This document shows positions 17,636 through 27,085 of a stretch of DNA of 55,899 nucleotides, one piece after another. The number at the start of each line of letters is the position of its first letter. Position 1 is the stretch's first letter. The stretch is from Aeromonas popoffii (GTDB taxonomy: Bacteria > Pseudomonadota > Gammaproteobacteria > Enterobacterales > Aeromonadaceae). The notes below the pieces were generated by a model. That model worked only from the letters and a program-made list of their open reading frames with translations, did no database searches and was not told the DNA's origin. The translations under genes were made by a program, and so were the position numbers. The stretch lies in assembly GCF_000820025.1 (NCBI RefSeq), contig NZ_CDBI01000060.1, positions 20,437 to 76,335 of the forward strand, written 5' to 3'.

Positions 17636-18015
17636 TACATTCCCCCACCGGTTTTAATTGCATCACGCAGCCCGGCATCAGCACCGGTCAAGATCCCCAT
17701 CTGGCGAGTCTGCTCCTGCTCACGCAGACCATTCTCTGTGCCTGCTGTCATCAAGGCAGAGCGCAGCCCTTGGCTGTTGTCGTTAACAGGTGAGGGGGCA
17801 GCAACCCCCATGCGGGCATTGCGATTAGCCGTGGCCTGCTGAGCTGAACGCAGGGCATTCGCATTGTTCCCATCCACCCGGCCAAGTTGGTCTTGGAGCA
17901 ACTTGCCATTGGTGGCCAGTTCCATTAGTTCTTTCTGCTTGGGGTAGAAGCGAGTCTTCCAGTCCTGATATTGCTCCCGGGTAATCTTTGCGTATGTATC
18001 TGCGGCGTATCCCAT
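17635..18015 (-). CDS. phage virion-associated protein of unknown function
   Basis: The 126-residue product starts MGYAADTYAKITREQYQDW and is rich in Ala, Asn and Gln, like internal virion proteins of podoviruses. It lies in a tightly packed run of small genes before the large ejection proteins. I do not recognise a named family. Confidence 0.6.
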   Translation of the reverse strand: MGYAADTYAKITREQYQDWKTRFYPKQKELMELATNGKLLQDQLGRVDGNNANALRSAQQATANRNARMGVAAPSPVNDNSQGLRSALMTAGTENGLREQEQTRQMGILTGADAGLRDAIKTGGGM

Positions 18016-18025
18016 CGTTTACCCC

Positions 18026-18658
18026 TTAGTAACCCTTGCCCTGCAGCACTGATGCTGTCGGGCTGATCTTCTTGCTACCAGCCGCCACCGGGGTCTTAAG
18101 TTGCCCAAGTCCATAAGCGGTCGCACCACCGGCTAACGAGCCCACCAGTCCCGCCGTTGCCTGCTTATCCTGAAACGAGGTTTGGGCATCATTCACTGCC
18201 TTGCGCAAGCTGGTATTGGCCACATCCCCAATCCCGGCGAGAGATTCGGCCTTCTGGCCAGCGCCTATGCTCAATACATCCTTGAGACCCGCTACGTACT
18301 TATCTTGCTGACTAGATTGGGCCCGGTTAGTGGTGTCGGTTTGGCTCAATGCCTGGTCTGTCTCTAAACCTTCCATTGCGGCCTGGTACTTACCGCTAGT
18401 CGGATCTACACCACCGGCAGCCAAGTCGTCTGCTAATCCCGTGCGCGCTTCGCCAAAGGCTTGCGCTGTACCAAGGGCTGCCGTCCCAGCCACTTTGTCG
18501 TATTGCTGTTCGCTGTTGAGGTTATCGACCTTGTTCATAAAGATGTCCTCATACTGCTGCAGGTCGTTCTTGTAGAGATCCCATTGCTCCATGGCCACGC
18601 CAGCCGCCGCCTTTTGAGCCTCAGTTTCCTTGATTTCGTTCGAGCCACCCTTCCCCAT
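18026..18658 (-). CDS. internal virion protein, Ala/Gln-rich
   Basis: The 210-residue protein was started at the ATG at 18658 because GAGAGGTGGGTG precedes it; an upstream in-frame extension lies inside the preceding gene. It is low-complexity and helical, with a Gly-rich hydrophobic patch (AGLVGSLAGGATAYGLG) near the C-terminus. This resembles ejection proteins that cross the envelope. The role is inferred from context. Confidence 0.6.
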   Translation of the reverse strand: MGKGGSNEIKETEAQKAAAGVAMEQWDLYKNDLQQYEDIFMNKVDNLNSEQQYDKVAGTAALGTAQAFGEARTGLADDLAAGGVDPTSGKYQAAMEGLETDQALSQTDTTNRAQSSQQDKYVAGLKDVLSIGAGQKAESLAGIGDVANTSLRKAVNDAQTSFQDKQATAGLVGSLAGGATAYGLGQLKTPVAAGSKKISPTASVLQGKGY

Positions 18659-18668
18659 CACCCACCTC

Positions 18669-19025
18669 TCACAGGTTGATCTGAAATACGTACAAGCCGT
18701 CAGCATCGTCCGGCTGACGCACCCACCCCAATTGCGGGGCCACTCTGAGCCACCCCTTACGCGCGGAGTGAAAACGCAGCCAGCGGGCACCGATCATGCG
18801 AACCAGTCGCTTCACCTCAGGCAGGTGGCGCTCCGGCGCCCCGCCATCCCCCCAACCTACCCACACCAGCACGCCGGTAGTTCCATGCTCGCTAACTGGC
18901 CTCAATACGAATCCGTCACCACCACGCACAAACAAAAACGCCACCCGGTTACGGATGGCGTCTTGCAGTTCAGCGGATAGATTAGGGTTGCCAGTGTCGC
19001 TGGCGATGCGCGTGATCGCCTTCAT
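18669..19025 (-). CDS. small conserved phage protein, possibly GNAT-like
   Basis: The 118-residue product follows the tail-tip-like gene with a four-base overlap (ATGA). Its central LVWVGWGDGG and late LRVAPQLGWVR segments recall small degenerate acetyltransferase-fold proteins found in podovirus structural clusters. That resemblance is weak, and hypothetical is the safe call. Confidence 0.55.
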   Translation of the reverse strand: MKAITRIASDTGNPNLSAELQDAIRNRVAFLFVRGGDGFVLRPVSEHGTTGVLVWVGWGDGGAPERHLPEVKRLVRMIGARWLRFHSARKGWLRVAPQLGWVRQPDDADGLYVFQINL

Positions 19026-20446
19026 GAAAGAGACCCGCCTTGTTTGAACATCACAACACGCCCACTTTGAGAAGGGTCGCTACACACCCACCCGTCCCCC
19101 TTGATCCTCTGGATCCTGATGGTGATGAGCGGTTCACGATTCGCGGGGATGGTAATGTCACCAATATAAGAGCCGACTTCATCTACGCTGGTCACCGGTC
19201 CTTGTGATGGATTAGAAGTCGCAGATGCCGAGGCCATCGCTGTCAGCGTTTTCACCACAGCACCATCCATTAACACGGTTATCTGCATCGTCGTCGAATT
19301 GGAGTTCGATATAGGTGAGGAACCACTACCAGATGCAGTCACAGAGCACCCCACCATGCCAGCCACCCCAGGGATAGTAAGTGTTCGAGCGAAACCAACA
19401 GATTGGTTGATTTTGATACTGCAAACATCAATCGGGCCAACCTGTTTTGCATGTGTCACGCAGGCATAGTCTCGGGCAACATACACATCCCCTACTATGC
19501 GATCGGCATACACCGTTCCTTTGACCACACAATCCTGCTCAATCGTGCAATTACCCAGGGTGATATTTTTGACATATCCGCCCTCCGCCCGCAGGCGATT
19601 GGTAAACAGGCTGCCATCGGAGTAGATCATGGTGTACCAACCCCAGCTCCAGCCTGCATAGGGACCACCTTTACCAAATCCCGCTGCGCCCCCAGCCATG
19701 AAGGCATTACCCATATCAAGCTGGCCACCAGTGATCAAGGGGGCACTAATACTGACCCCTGCCTTGATATAGTCAGCGGTGATCTTCTCTGAGTGAAGGA
19801 TCTGGATGGTGGCAGCCTTGATGACCGCCTCTTTGATGGCAACCCTGCCATCATCAGTAACCCCGAATATGATCTCTTTCGCACTCGGGTTTGCAGGGTT
19901 ATAGATTGCGAAGTGTGTTGCTGATGCAATGATTTCATCCACGTCAGGACTAGTCTGAGCCTTCAAGCCAGCGGTACTATGAAATGGCCCTGACAGTCCA
20001 TTCTTGTTGATGAAACGCACCCAGTAATAGGCGGTTACTCCTTTACCTATTGAGTCTGAATAGACATTCGCCAGAGTTGTACCGATCGCCACTGCGATGG
20101 CGGGGTTGTCCACCTCAGCCCGCAATATCTCAGCATACGAGTGTCCTTTGTACCCAGGGATATCCCATGTCAGCGTGATGGTGTGAAACGCCCCATCTGC
20201 TGTGACATGCGTCGGGGCAACGGGGGGTTGCACCCCTGACCACTCAGGGTCTGTTGGCTTATCCGGCGGCAACGCCGGCACCACCGCCCCGCTGCTATTA
20301 CGGCGCAAGTTAACCATGCCAAGGGCAGCGGCTTCTCGCAGGGTCAGCGCCTTGTCCAGCCGGTCGCCCTTCTGGCCGGTCAAGATCTGCATGTTTTCAG
20401 TCAGTCCCTGTTGGGTACCGCTGGCACGAAAAGGGCTCTTGCTCAT
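19022..20446 (-). CDS. tail hub/central fibre protein with FnIII and DUF1983-like parts
   Basis: The 474-residue protein has an N-terminal linker, then a fibronectin-III-like domain near residues 80-160 (ITLTWDIPGYKG through YYWVRFINKNGLSG). A segment near 180-230 resembles the DUF1983 region at the C-terminus of lambda J-type proteins (IFGVTDDGRVAIKEAVIKA). The Gly/Ser-rich C-terminal half is probably receptor-facing beta structure. Its start overlaps the upstream gene by four bases. It may bind host receptors; this is inferred. Confidence 0.65.
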   Translation of the reverse strand: MSKSPFRASGTQQGLTENMQILTGQKGDRLDKALTLREAAALGMVNLRRNSSGAVVPALPPDKPTDPEWSGVQPPVAPTHVTADGAFHTITLTWDIPGYKGHSYAEILRAEVDNPAIAVAIGTTLANVYSDSIGKGVTAYYWVRFINKNGLSGPFHSTAGLKAQTSPDVDEIIASATHFAIYNPANPSAKEIIFGVTDDGRVAIKEAVIKAATIQILHSEKITADYIKAGVSISAPLITGGQLDMGNAFMAGGAAGFGKGGPYAGWSWGWYTMIYSDGSLFTNRLRAEGGYVKNITLGNCTIEQDCVVKGTVYADRIVGDVYVARDYACVTHAKQVGPIDVCSIKINQSVGFARTLTIPGVAGMVGCSVTASGSGSSPISNSNSTTMQITVLMDGAVVKTLTAMASASATSNPSQGPVTSVDEVGSYIGDITIPANREPLITIRIQRIKGDGWVCSDPSQSGRVVMFKQGGSLS

Positions 20447-22053
20447 GGCGCTGCGACCTCAGCAATACTGGAGCCCAGAGTAATGCGCTCGATCACCGCA
20501 GTGCCGGCCACCTCAACCTGCCAGCGCCTGCCACGCAAGGGGGGCAACCGGAAGACGCCAGCAGGTATCTGACCCTCGGCGAGTGAAAACACCCGAACAT
20601 CATCAATAATCAGCGTAAAGCGACATTGGCTGATCTGGTCGCTGGTCACCCGAGCACAACCTAGCCTGACGCCAAGTGGCAACTCAAACTCTTTAGATCG
20701 CCAGATCATCGGCAAGGGGGTCGCCCCACCCCGCCACTGATAGAGCTCAAGGCCCTTGGCCAACATCAGCGCATCAAGTTGCATGTCAGGCACCGCCGTA
20801 TCCCAGCGACTCGATAACCAGCGTAGGTCTCCCGATTTCGGATCGAATACAAACCCATGGCTATCGGTCAGAGCAACATACTTGCCTTCGCTGTACCAGG
20901 CGCGCAGCGTGTCAGGTTTCATCAGCTGCCATTGCTCACGAGTAATGATCCCCTCGGTGATCAAAGTTCCACCATCGGCCCCCACACCAATCAGTCCATC
21001 AGGCGCGGCGTAAAGAACCATGCCATCCAGTGCCACCATAGACCTCGCGCTGACGCAGGCCTGCTGGACTGAGGAGAGCTTCTGCCCGGTGATGGCTGAG
21101 GGGGACGCACCTTGAAACAGATAGGGGTAACCCTTAGTGCCCACAACCAAGGCTGTATCGATAGCGGCGATGGCCACAATGTCATGCTCAGTCGTCAGCT
21201 TGTACTTCTCCGGCCAGGCGTAAGGCAGAAACGGCTCCGAGAACAGCACGGCATTGCCGATGAACCCGGCACAGATGCCATTCGCCATCTGGCAAATACC
21301 CCGCATGGCATCCGGCGGCATGGTATAGCCATAGGTCTCCAGCACCGGTCCCAGCTCACCATCCTTCTTGCTGTCACTGTGCGTCACGCTTGCAATTGGA
21401 AGATCGGCAACCAGCAGGTAATCCGCCATCCCACCACCAGATACCGAACGATAAAGGCGGCGCCGTGTGATATTGCTGTTGTTGGTAGGGGCTGGAGACA
21501 ACCCCACCAGCACGGTGGAGTTTGGGATAGTGATGGTGACTTTCCCGCTGGCAGGCCCTGGGGCTCCCTCTTCCCCCAAGCCAGTGACATAGGTCTCGAC
21601 ATAGAAGCGAGTTTCATCATCGGTGGGGTCATCATCTTTGCCGCCGCTAGGTGGGGTAACAGACTGCATATTCGGTGGTGTCGCTGGGGCGGGTACACCA
21701 AGCCTGTACCAAGCCGTTGGCTTGTTTGAGCTCCCCGTGGCGATAGCGTCATAGGTGAGCTTGGGGGATTCACCGTCGGTGAAATAGATCCGGTTGTACT
21801 GGTCCTGAGCGATAGGAGATCGCATGACCTCAACCAGCTTGTTCCAGGCAAACCAGTGATCGCCGTAGTAGTGAAACAGGGTATGGGGTACCAGAGGCAA
21901 CGTCACGCTTACCCGCTGGTCACTCATCAATGGGGCGACAACCCCGCGATCGAAATAACAGTCTTGTGCCAAGGTGGCAGCTTCATCAGGCAACAGGTGG
22001 TCTGCCACCCGCGGCACCATCCCGCGCATGGTCACAATGTCGATCAGGGCCAT
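20443..22053 (-). CDS. tail nozzle/hub-like protein
   Basis: The 536-residue protein starts MALIDIVTMRGMVPRVADHLLPDEAATLAQDCYFDRG. This opening, and the later beta-rich repeats (AIAAIDTALVVGTKGYPYLFQG, LYAAPDGLIGVGADG), look like beta-propeller tail-tube or nozzle proteins of podoviruses comparable to T7 gp12. It lies between the fibre and the J-like gene, which supports a role at the tail tip. The assignment is by pattern and position. Confidence 0.65.
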   Translation of the reverse strand: MALIDIVTMRGMVPRVADHLLPDEAATLAQDCYFDRGVVAPLMSDQRVSVTLPLVPHTLFHYYGDHWFAWNKLVEVMRSPIAQDQYNRIYFTDGESPKLTYDAIATGSSNKPTAWYRLGVPAPATPPNMQSVTPPSGGKDDDPTDDETRFYVETYVTGLGEEGAPGPASGKVTITIPNSTVLVGLSPAPTNNSNITRRRLYRSVSGGGMADYLLVADLPIASVTHSDSKKDGELGPVLETYGYTMPPDAMRGICQMANGICAGFIGNAVLFSEPFLPYAWPEKYKLTTEHDIVAIAAIDTALVVGTKGYPYLFQGASPSAITGQKLSSVQQACVSARSMVALDGMVLYAAPDGLIGVGADGGTLITEGIITREQWQLMKPDTLRAWYSEGKYVALTDSHGFVFDPKSGDLRWLSSRWDTAVPDMQLDALMLAKGLELYQWRGGATPLPMIWRSKEFELPLGVRLGCARVTSDQISQCRFTLIIDDVRVFSLAEGQIPAGVFRLPPLRGRRWQVEVAGTAVIERITLGSSIAEVAAP

Positions 22054-22078
22054 GGTGCTTCCTCACCCGCTTGAAATG

Positions 22079-22105
22079 AAAAACCCCTCTTGTAAGAGCA
22101 GGGCT
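22079..22105 (-). terminator. intra-operon terminator
   Basis: CCTGCTCTT pairs with AAGAGGGG and TTTTTC follows on the minus strand. It sits between the 81-residue gene and the hub gene. Confidence 0.6.
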
Positions 22106-22131
22106 ATAAAATGGCGCAACGTTGAGGCAGC

Positions 22132-22377
22132 CTACCAAGCATCGCGAAGCGGGACCTTGCGCTCGTCGTACTCGATGCTATCCCGGCAGTGCGTCGAACT
22201 ACGCATGATGAAATTGATGACCCTTTCCGCTCTCAACGCCCAGTGTTTACCTTGCTTGGCGCAGTAGCCTACGTTGCCAGAAATGGTCTCATCTGGTCGG
22301 CCACCCAAAATGGTGTTACCTAGCTGGTCCAGTGAAACCAGAATGCGGAAGAAATATCGGGTAACTCGGTTACTCAT
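22132..22377 (-). CDS. conserved small phage protein (RILVSLDQLGNTILGGRPDETISG type)
   Basis: The 81-residue protein belongs to a pattern I have met often in proteobacterial phages: an N-terminal LDQ..N..LGG.PDET segment, a middle WALRAERVINF and a C-terminal HCRDSIEYDERKVPL. No function is established to my knowledge. It lies between the tail-tip gene and the hub gene. Confidence 0.65.
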   Translation of the reverse strand: MSNRVTRYFFRILVSLDQLGNTILGGRPDETISGNVGYCAKQGKHWALRAERVINFIMRSSTHCRDSIEYDERKVPLRDAW

Positions 22378-22385
22378 GTTATTCC

Positions 22386-22877
22386 TTATCGATAGGTAGA
22401 GCCTTCCGCCGTAATGTTCACCGTTTTAACTACGGCACCGTTCAAAATGAAGTCGATTGCAGCGGTAATAACCTGATAGCCCGAATAACCAGGGGCTATA
22501 CACCCCACCCCGCGCCACGTTCCATCCGGGGTAAAAGCAGTGCCGTTAGAGGTGCCAGAGAAAATCACCGATCCATCTCCCCCTGTGCGTCGGATTCGGA
22601 TCTGGCACATCCCTCTTGTAAGCTGGGTATTAGAGAGTCCGGAACCACCTCCCCATATGTCATTTCCAGAACGCCAGAAATAAAGCATTCCGTCTGCATT
22701 CTCTGCTACTGGGTTACCGGGATTTCCAATTATCGAAAACGCACTTTTACCGGCGAGTTCCCCTATGTAACGGGGAGCACTGATACCTGCCTTGCTCAGA
22801 ATATTGGAAGCCCAGCCGTTCCCCCCGAACTCGCTGTTGGCTTGAGACAACAAGAAAGGCTTATTGGGAACCGCCAT
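22386..22877 (-). CDS. tail tip/fibre accessory protein
   Basis: The 163-residue protein starts at an ATG inside the last codons of the tail fibre gene, with GGAGG eleven bases upstream (GGAGGCCCTGG before ATG). The N-terminus LLSQANSEFGGNGWASN and the Gly/Ser-rich beta-like body look like a tail tip or receptor-facing accessory. An N-terminal extension in frame was discarded because it has no ribosome site. The function is inferred. Confidence 0.65.
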   Translation of the reverse strand: MAVPNKPFLLSQANSEFGGNGWASNILSKAGISAPRYIGELAGKSAFSIIGNPGNPVAENADGMLYFWRSGNDIWGGGSGLSNTQLTRGMCQIRIRRTGGDGSVIFSGTSNGTAFTPDGTWRGVGCIAPGYSGYQVITAAIDFILNGAVVKTVNITAEGSTYR

Positions 22878-25257
22878 CCAGGGCCTCCACCTTCTTGTCC
22901 AGCTCTTTAATGGCTTCAACTACCAGTGCAAGGATGCCCGCCGGAGCCAATGACAAGTAACCATCGTGGTTTAAAAAAACTGATTCAGGCTGCACGGCGG
23001 CCACCTCCTGCGCGATCAACCCTGCTTCACGCCGACCCATTTTGTCGTACAGCTTTCCGTGCAATCTCTTGACCTTACCTAACGCATCTCGAATCGACTC
23101 AAGATTCCCTTTGAGTCGCAAATCTGAGCGGATGTAGACATCATTGAAATTTCCGTTCTGCGCGACAACATCTGCATATGCGCCTGCGCCTTGTTTGTAG
23201 AAATAGAACGTCGATCCATCTCTCATTTGAATGCTGCCAGCAAACAACCCGGGTTGGTGGAATCCATAGGTTGGGAACACTGTGTTGGCAGCTCCATTGC
23301 CATTTGCCTCAAAACTCCCTGCGCTGTAGTCATTCCCTGTGCCGTAACCAACCCAACGAGAAGGTTGACCTGTTACTTCGCCCCAAGATGGCCAACGCGA
23401 GGCTGTAACCGGGATCTGGTCGAGCTGACTCCAGGGGTGTCGGTGCGTTGCAGGGGCCAAATCAGGTTTACCGGTCACCTCACCCCACGCAGGCCAGCGG
23501 GAGGCATAGGCGGGGATCCCCGTCAGTTGTGACCAGGCATGGGTGTGGCTGGCCACGGCCGCCCCTATCTCTGCAATCGTGGGCCAACGTGTAGCGTAAA
23601 CAGGTATGTTGGAAAGCTGAGACCAAGGGTGGGTATGTTCGGAGGGCGGCATGGTCACCGGCTTACCGGTGATATCAGCCCAGCCAGGTACCCAGCTTGC
23701 GGGCCGAGCACCGACATCCGCCGCACTGAGCACAACAGCCCCTGTCATGCTATTGACCGAGATCACCGCATCCGAGCCATCAATTTTGAACCACGTTCTA
23801 GTCGCAGGATCCCAGTGCAGGTAATCACCAGCGACATAGGCGACGTTTGAGATTGCCCCTGGATGGGAGATCCGATAGAACGGAACACCTTGACCCGCAG
23901 CCGGCGTGACTGGTGCCCCTGCGGCCGCACTCCACGGCCCCGCCCAGACAAGCTGTGATGTGATGGCCTGCGCCCACTTCTGGGCCTGCAATGCCCAGTG
24001 CAGAGCAGAAAACTCCCCGGGGCGCCCGTTGATATCGCTCCCTTCCGGGTTTTGGGCCCAAGATTCGGCCATGAGTTCTGCCTGGCTAGCCCGTTGAGCA
24101 CTGCTATTCGCCAATGCTTGATCCTGCGTCGCCTGACTTGCTTTATCACTGGCTGTATCTGCGGCAGCAAGCGCCAGGGCCGCTTTCGCCACCACCACAT
24201 CCCGCATCCCCTGGACAACGCTCTTCGCCAATTCCACAGATGTGGTATTTGTGCTGACCTCCTTACTCTGTACAGCCACCGTCGCGGCATTAGTGGCAAC
24301 CTCCCCCGCCTGCGCTTGAACCAAATCGCCATCGGCTGATACCTGCTGGGCCAAGATGGCAACCCTTCCGGCATGCTCTATCGTGATCACCTTGGCACTC
24401 TCAGACGCTTGAGCTGCCAGATCTGCATTACTGGCATAGGTCTGCGCATGGGTTGCAGACGAAGCAGCTGCGGCCTTGGCGAGACTGGCAGCATTCGCTT
24501 GGGAGGTAGCCGTGCTTGCGCAGGTCGTGGCCTCACTCGCCTTGATAGTGGCGGTCGCCGCACTTTCACTGGCATTGGCCGCTTGGGCTGTAGCCGTTGC
24601 GGCACTGGCCCCTGAGGCCAAAGCACTGGCGGTAGCTGCAGCAGCGGAGTCACTGGCCTTGACTGCATGGTGCAAAGCGGAATTTTTGCCTGCCACTACA
24701 GCCACATTCAACGGATTTTCTGCCCATTGCAGTGCCCGCGTGGCTGAGGCTGTGGCCGCCGTCGCACTGGTCGCCGCCTCATCCGCTTCACTGCCTGCCA
24801 TATTAGCGGATGCCAAGGCTGCACTCGCCTGTTCGGCCGCCAGCTGGCTAGCCCGTTGCGCGTCACTCACGTCATTGCCAGTCTGGATCCGATCCCGACC
24901 GGTTGCCTCAGCCGCAGACTCAGCCCTTTGCATCGCATCCACAGCGCGACCTAGCAAAGGTGGCGTCAAGTTGATGCCGCTATCGACCAGGATGCTGTTC
25001 AGTGGACCATCTGCGCCTTGAGGCACCACCACCCCGGTCCCCAAGTAATCCATGTCACCACACTGGTCATTCTGGGCATAAACATCGTAGGCGCCCACTG
25101 CCAGCGGGAATCGATACCGACCAGCAGTATCACATTTGAACGTCAGCACCGAGCCCATCAACACTTCACTGGTCGTGGTGAGGGACCGCAACTCGATGAT
25201 CGCCCCGGGTACCAACTTGCCAGCGGGATCAGTCATCACTCCGTAGATGTGGATCAT
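22861..25257 (-). CDS. tail fibre with C-terminal S74 chaperone domain
   Basis: The 798-residue fibre opens with a prophage tail-fibre N-terminal domain (MIHIYGVMTDPAGKLVPGA). A long Ala/Ser/Thr coiled-coil stalk follows at about residues 110-430. Then comes a set of WSQL..IPVYATRWP-type repeats near 540-650, each ending in a TGKP or IGAAV turn. The C-terminus is a peptidase S74 intramolecular chaperone, with SDLRLKGNLE holding the catalytic Ser-Asp pair, then GLIAQEVAAVQPE. S74 domains trimerise the fibre and then cleave themselves off. This is the likely host-range determinant. Confidence 0.88.
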   Translation of the reverse strand: MIHIYGVMTDPAGKLVPGAIIELRSLTTTSEVLMGSVLTFKCDTAGRYRFPLAVGAYDVYAQNDQCGDMDYLGTGVVVPQGADGPLNSILVDSGINLTPPLLGRAVDAMQRAESAAEATGRDRIQTGNDVSDAQRASQLAAEQASAALASANMAGSEADEAATSATAATASATRALQWAENPLNVAVVAGKNSALHHAVKASDSAAAATASALASGASAATATAQAANASESAATATIKASEATTCASTATSQANAASLAKAAAASSATHAQTYASNADLAAQASESAKVITIEHAGRVAILAQQVSADGDLVQAQAGEVATNAATVAVQSKEVSTNTTSVELAKSVVQGMRDVVVAKAALALAAADTASDKASQATQDQALANSSAQRASQAELMAESWAQNPEGSDINGRPGEFSALHWALQAQKWAQAITSQLVWAGPWSAAAGAPVTPAAGQGVPFYRISHPGAISNVAYVAGDYLHWDPATRTWFKIDGSDAVISVNSMTGAVVLSAADVGARPASWVPGWADITGKPVTMPPSEHTHPWSQLSNIPVYATRWPTIAEIGAAVASHTHAWSQLTGIPAYASRWPAWGEVTGKPDLAPATHRHPWSQLDQIPVTASRWPSWGEVTGQPSRWVGYGTGNDYSAGSFEANGNGAANTVFPTYGFHQPGLFAGSIQMRDGSTFYFYKQGAGAYADVVAQNGNFNDVYIRSDLRLKGNLESIRDALGKVKRLHGKLYDKMGRREAGLIAQEVAAVQPESVFLNHDGYLSLAPAGILALVVEAIKELDKKVEALDGGSQ

Positions 25258-25919
25258 TGGCGCCGTCCATTGGTACTGGCCTGGCTGTCTCGCATCGCTA
25301 ACATGGTGGCATCTGTTTCAGTACTGACCGATAACGCCTGACTGAATGATTGCAGGTGGAGTTGCCCTCTTGACGCATTCGCCGTCACCTCGGAGTCACG
25401 CATGAACGCGCGATAGATGATCCAGTCCAGACAAGGGGTGATATACCGGTCATCGACCTGAACGCTCACTCCCGACTCGACCTCGGCTCTCGTTACGGGT
25501 GTAGGGAGAATACTGAGCACCAGCTCGACACTCATCCCAGCCTTCACTCCGGGGTACAACCAGAAGGCACCGATATTGGTGGGTTCGTGGATATATAGCT
25601 CCGCCTCTTCCCCACCGGTACTGCTGGCCCAGCTCGGGATTAAGCTCTCTAGATCAGCGCGGGACACATAGCGGATCGACTTGCCAGTAAGCGTGTTGCG
25701 CTCAATATCTATCAGTTTGATGGTGCCAGCAGGCGCGGTTTGCCGAGTGCCTGCTGCACAGGCAAAGGGTTGAGTCTTAATGAAGATGTCCGGCCTGGCG
25801 CTGGCGATCGCGGATATCGCACTGTTGTAGTAAGAGATCAAATCCTCCAGACCCCAGCTAATCCGCGGTGTATCGGTCAACTCAGTTGAGGCTCGATTCA
25901 ATATTTCACTGACCAGCAT
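25254..25919 (-). CDS. head-tail adaptor (DUF6682-like)
   Basis: The 221-residue product (MLVSEILNRASTELTDTP, then SWGLEDLISYYNSAISAIASARPD) fits phage adaptor proteins of the DUF6682 kind, similar in role to T7 gp11. It overlaps the fibre start by four bases. Position after the head genes supports the call. Confidence 0.75.
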   Translation of the reverse strand: MLVSEILNRASTELTDTPRISWGLEDLISYYNSAISAIASARPDIFIKTQPFACAAGTRQTAPAGTIKLIDIERNTLTGKSIRYVSRADLESLIPSWASSTGGEEAELYIHEPTNIGAFWLYPGVKAGMSVELVLSILPTPVTRAEVESGVSVQVDDRYITPCLDWIIYRAFMRDSEVTANASRGQLHLQSFSQALSVSTETDATMLAMRDSQASTNGRRQ

Positions 25920-25932
25920 GACTCACCTCATT

Positions 25933-26577
25933 TCAGAAGAAGTTTCGTTTTCTGACGGGGTTGTGAACCCTTGCACTCTCGGTTTGCTCAATGCGGAACC
26001 GGTATGCAGCGCGGATCCCGTCATAAAACTTGCGACGATTTATCTGAGCCAGTTCAGGGTTTGTCCACGCCTTGGCGTGAAGCTGCTGCAAGAGATACCC
26101 AGCCCCACAAGCCAGCTCATGGGCGTAGTCCTCGACGAGAGCAGATGGGATCAGCGTTGCGGTCGGTAGAGGCTCAATGGCCCCGACGATGCAAACATCG
26201 CTCAGCTGTTCAAGGAAGCGGATGGACTCGGCAGACTGTGCGTGATAGTGCATGCCAGGCGTCAGAATGATGCCGCCTGCGGTGATGCGATGGAGCACCG
26301 ATCCCGTCACCTGTGGATCTTGCACATCCTGTCTTGCCTGACGATTGATACTGCTGGCCCGGGCAAAACTAACTGTTTGTCCCTCAAGCACCTCATCAAA
26401 ATTGCGCTCCAAATGAACCAAAACGCTTTCTTTACAGAAAATGATGGCAGCCTCGATGAGGTAGCTATGCACTAATGCGTCAGCACCTTCCGTGTGCGGC
26501 AAATGGAGAACCCGCTGGCGAACCAGCGGGATCATAGGAGCGGTGCTCACCAACCGGCTATCTTGTACCGGCACCAT
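25933..26577 (-). CDS. head-tail connector protein
   Basis: The 214-residue protein lies between the capsid-associated genes and the adaptor. Its pattern (ALVHSYLIEAAIIFCKES early, ELACGAGYLLQQLHAKAWTNPELA and YRFRIEQ late) is that of small helical gp6/gp10-type connector proteins. It shares one base with the previous gene. The function is inferred from context. Confidence 0.6.
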   Translation of the reverse strand: MVPVQDSRLVSTAPMIPLVRQRVLHLPHTEGADALVHSYLIEAAIIFCKESVLVHLERNFDEVLEGQTVSFARASSINRQARQDVQDPQVTGSVLHRITAGGIILTPGMHYHAQSAESIRFLEQLSDVCIVGAIEPLPTATLIPSALVEDYAHELACGAGYLLQQLHAKAWTNPELAQINRRKFYDGIRAAYRFRIEQTESARVHNPVRKRNFF

Positions 26578-27020
26578 TACTCACTACCTTGCTCAACGGC
26601 CAGCTTGGCTTTCAGCGCATCACGCACCCGCAGGCGGAACTCGCCAACCTTCTCTTGCGGGCCTTGTGGATCAATTTTCAGATCATCCCCCTCTACCAGA
26701 GTCGCCAACTGGGCAGAAGTCAGCTTGGCCAGATCACGGTCACCAACGATCATGCTTTGCTCTTCGGCAAAACGGGCCGCCTCCCGCGCCAGTCGTCCTG
26801 CCTCCTCGGCAGCCAGCTTGGCGATGGTCTCTTGACGCAGAATTTCACCAGGCAGGGCATCGGCATGGATCCAGACGGAGGGGAACTCCAGCAGTTGCAT
26901 GGCAATGTGGCTCTCAACATCTACGGTCACATGGCGAGGAAACACCATGCGGGAGCCGGTCACGGTGTCTTTCTTGCTCGGCTTGTCGCCGATATAAACC
27001 ACGGCAATTTTGTCGCTCAC
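26577..27020 (-). CDS. phage structural-region protein of unknown function
   Basis: The 147-residue protein has a beta-rich start (IAVVYIGDKPSKKDTVTGS) like gp17/FI-type head-completion proteins, then a long Ala/Glu helix. It directly precedes the connector gene with a one-base overlap. I cannot name it more closely. Confidence 0.55.
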   Translation of the reverse strand: MSDKIAVVYIGDKPSKKDTVTGSRMVFPRHVTVDVESHIAMQLLEFPSVWIHADALPGEILRQETIAKLAAEEAGRLAREAARFAEEQSMIVGDRDLAKLTSAQLATLVEGDDLKIDPQGPQEKVGEFRLRVRDALKAKLAVEQGSE

Positions 27021-27045
27021 GGCAATATCTCCAATCTTGAAATGA

Positions 27046-27067
27046 AAAAGCCCGGCACAAGGCCGGG
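27046..27067 (-). terminator. intra-operon terminator
   Basis: GCCCGGCC / GGCCGGGC-type stem with a TTTTT tail on the minus strand, downstream of the decoration-like gene. Confidence 0.85.
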
Positions 27068-27085
27068 CACGTAGCGATGGGCGAG

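Noticed and set aside
19022..25257. Diversity-generating retroelement for the tail genes
   Set aside because: No reverse transcriptase and no template/variable repeat pair was seen.
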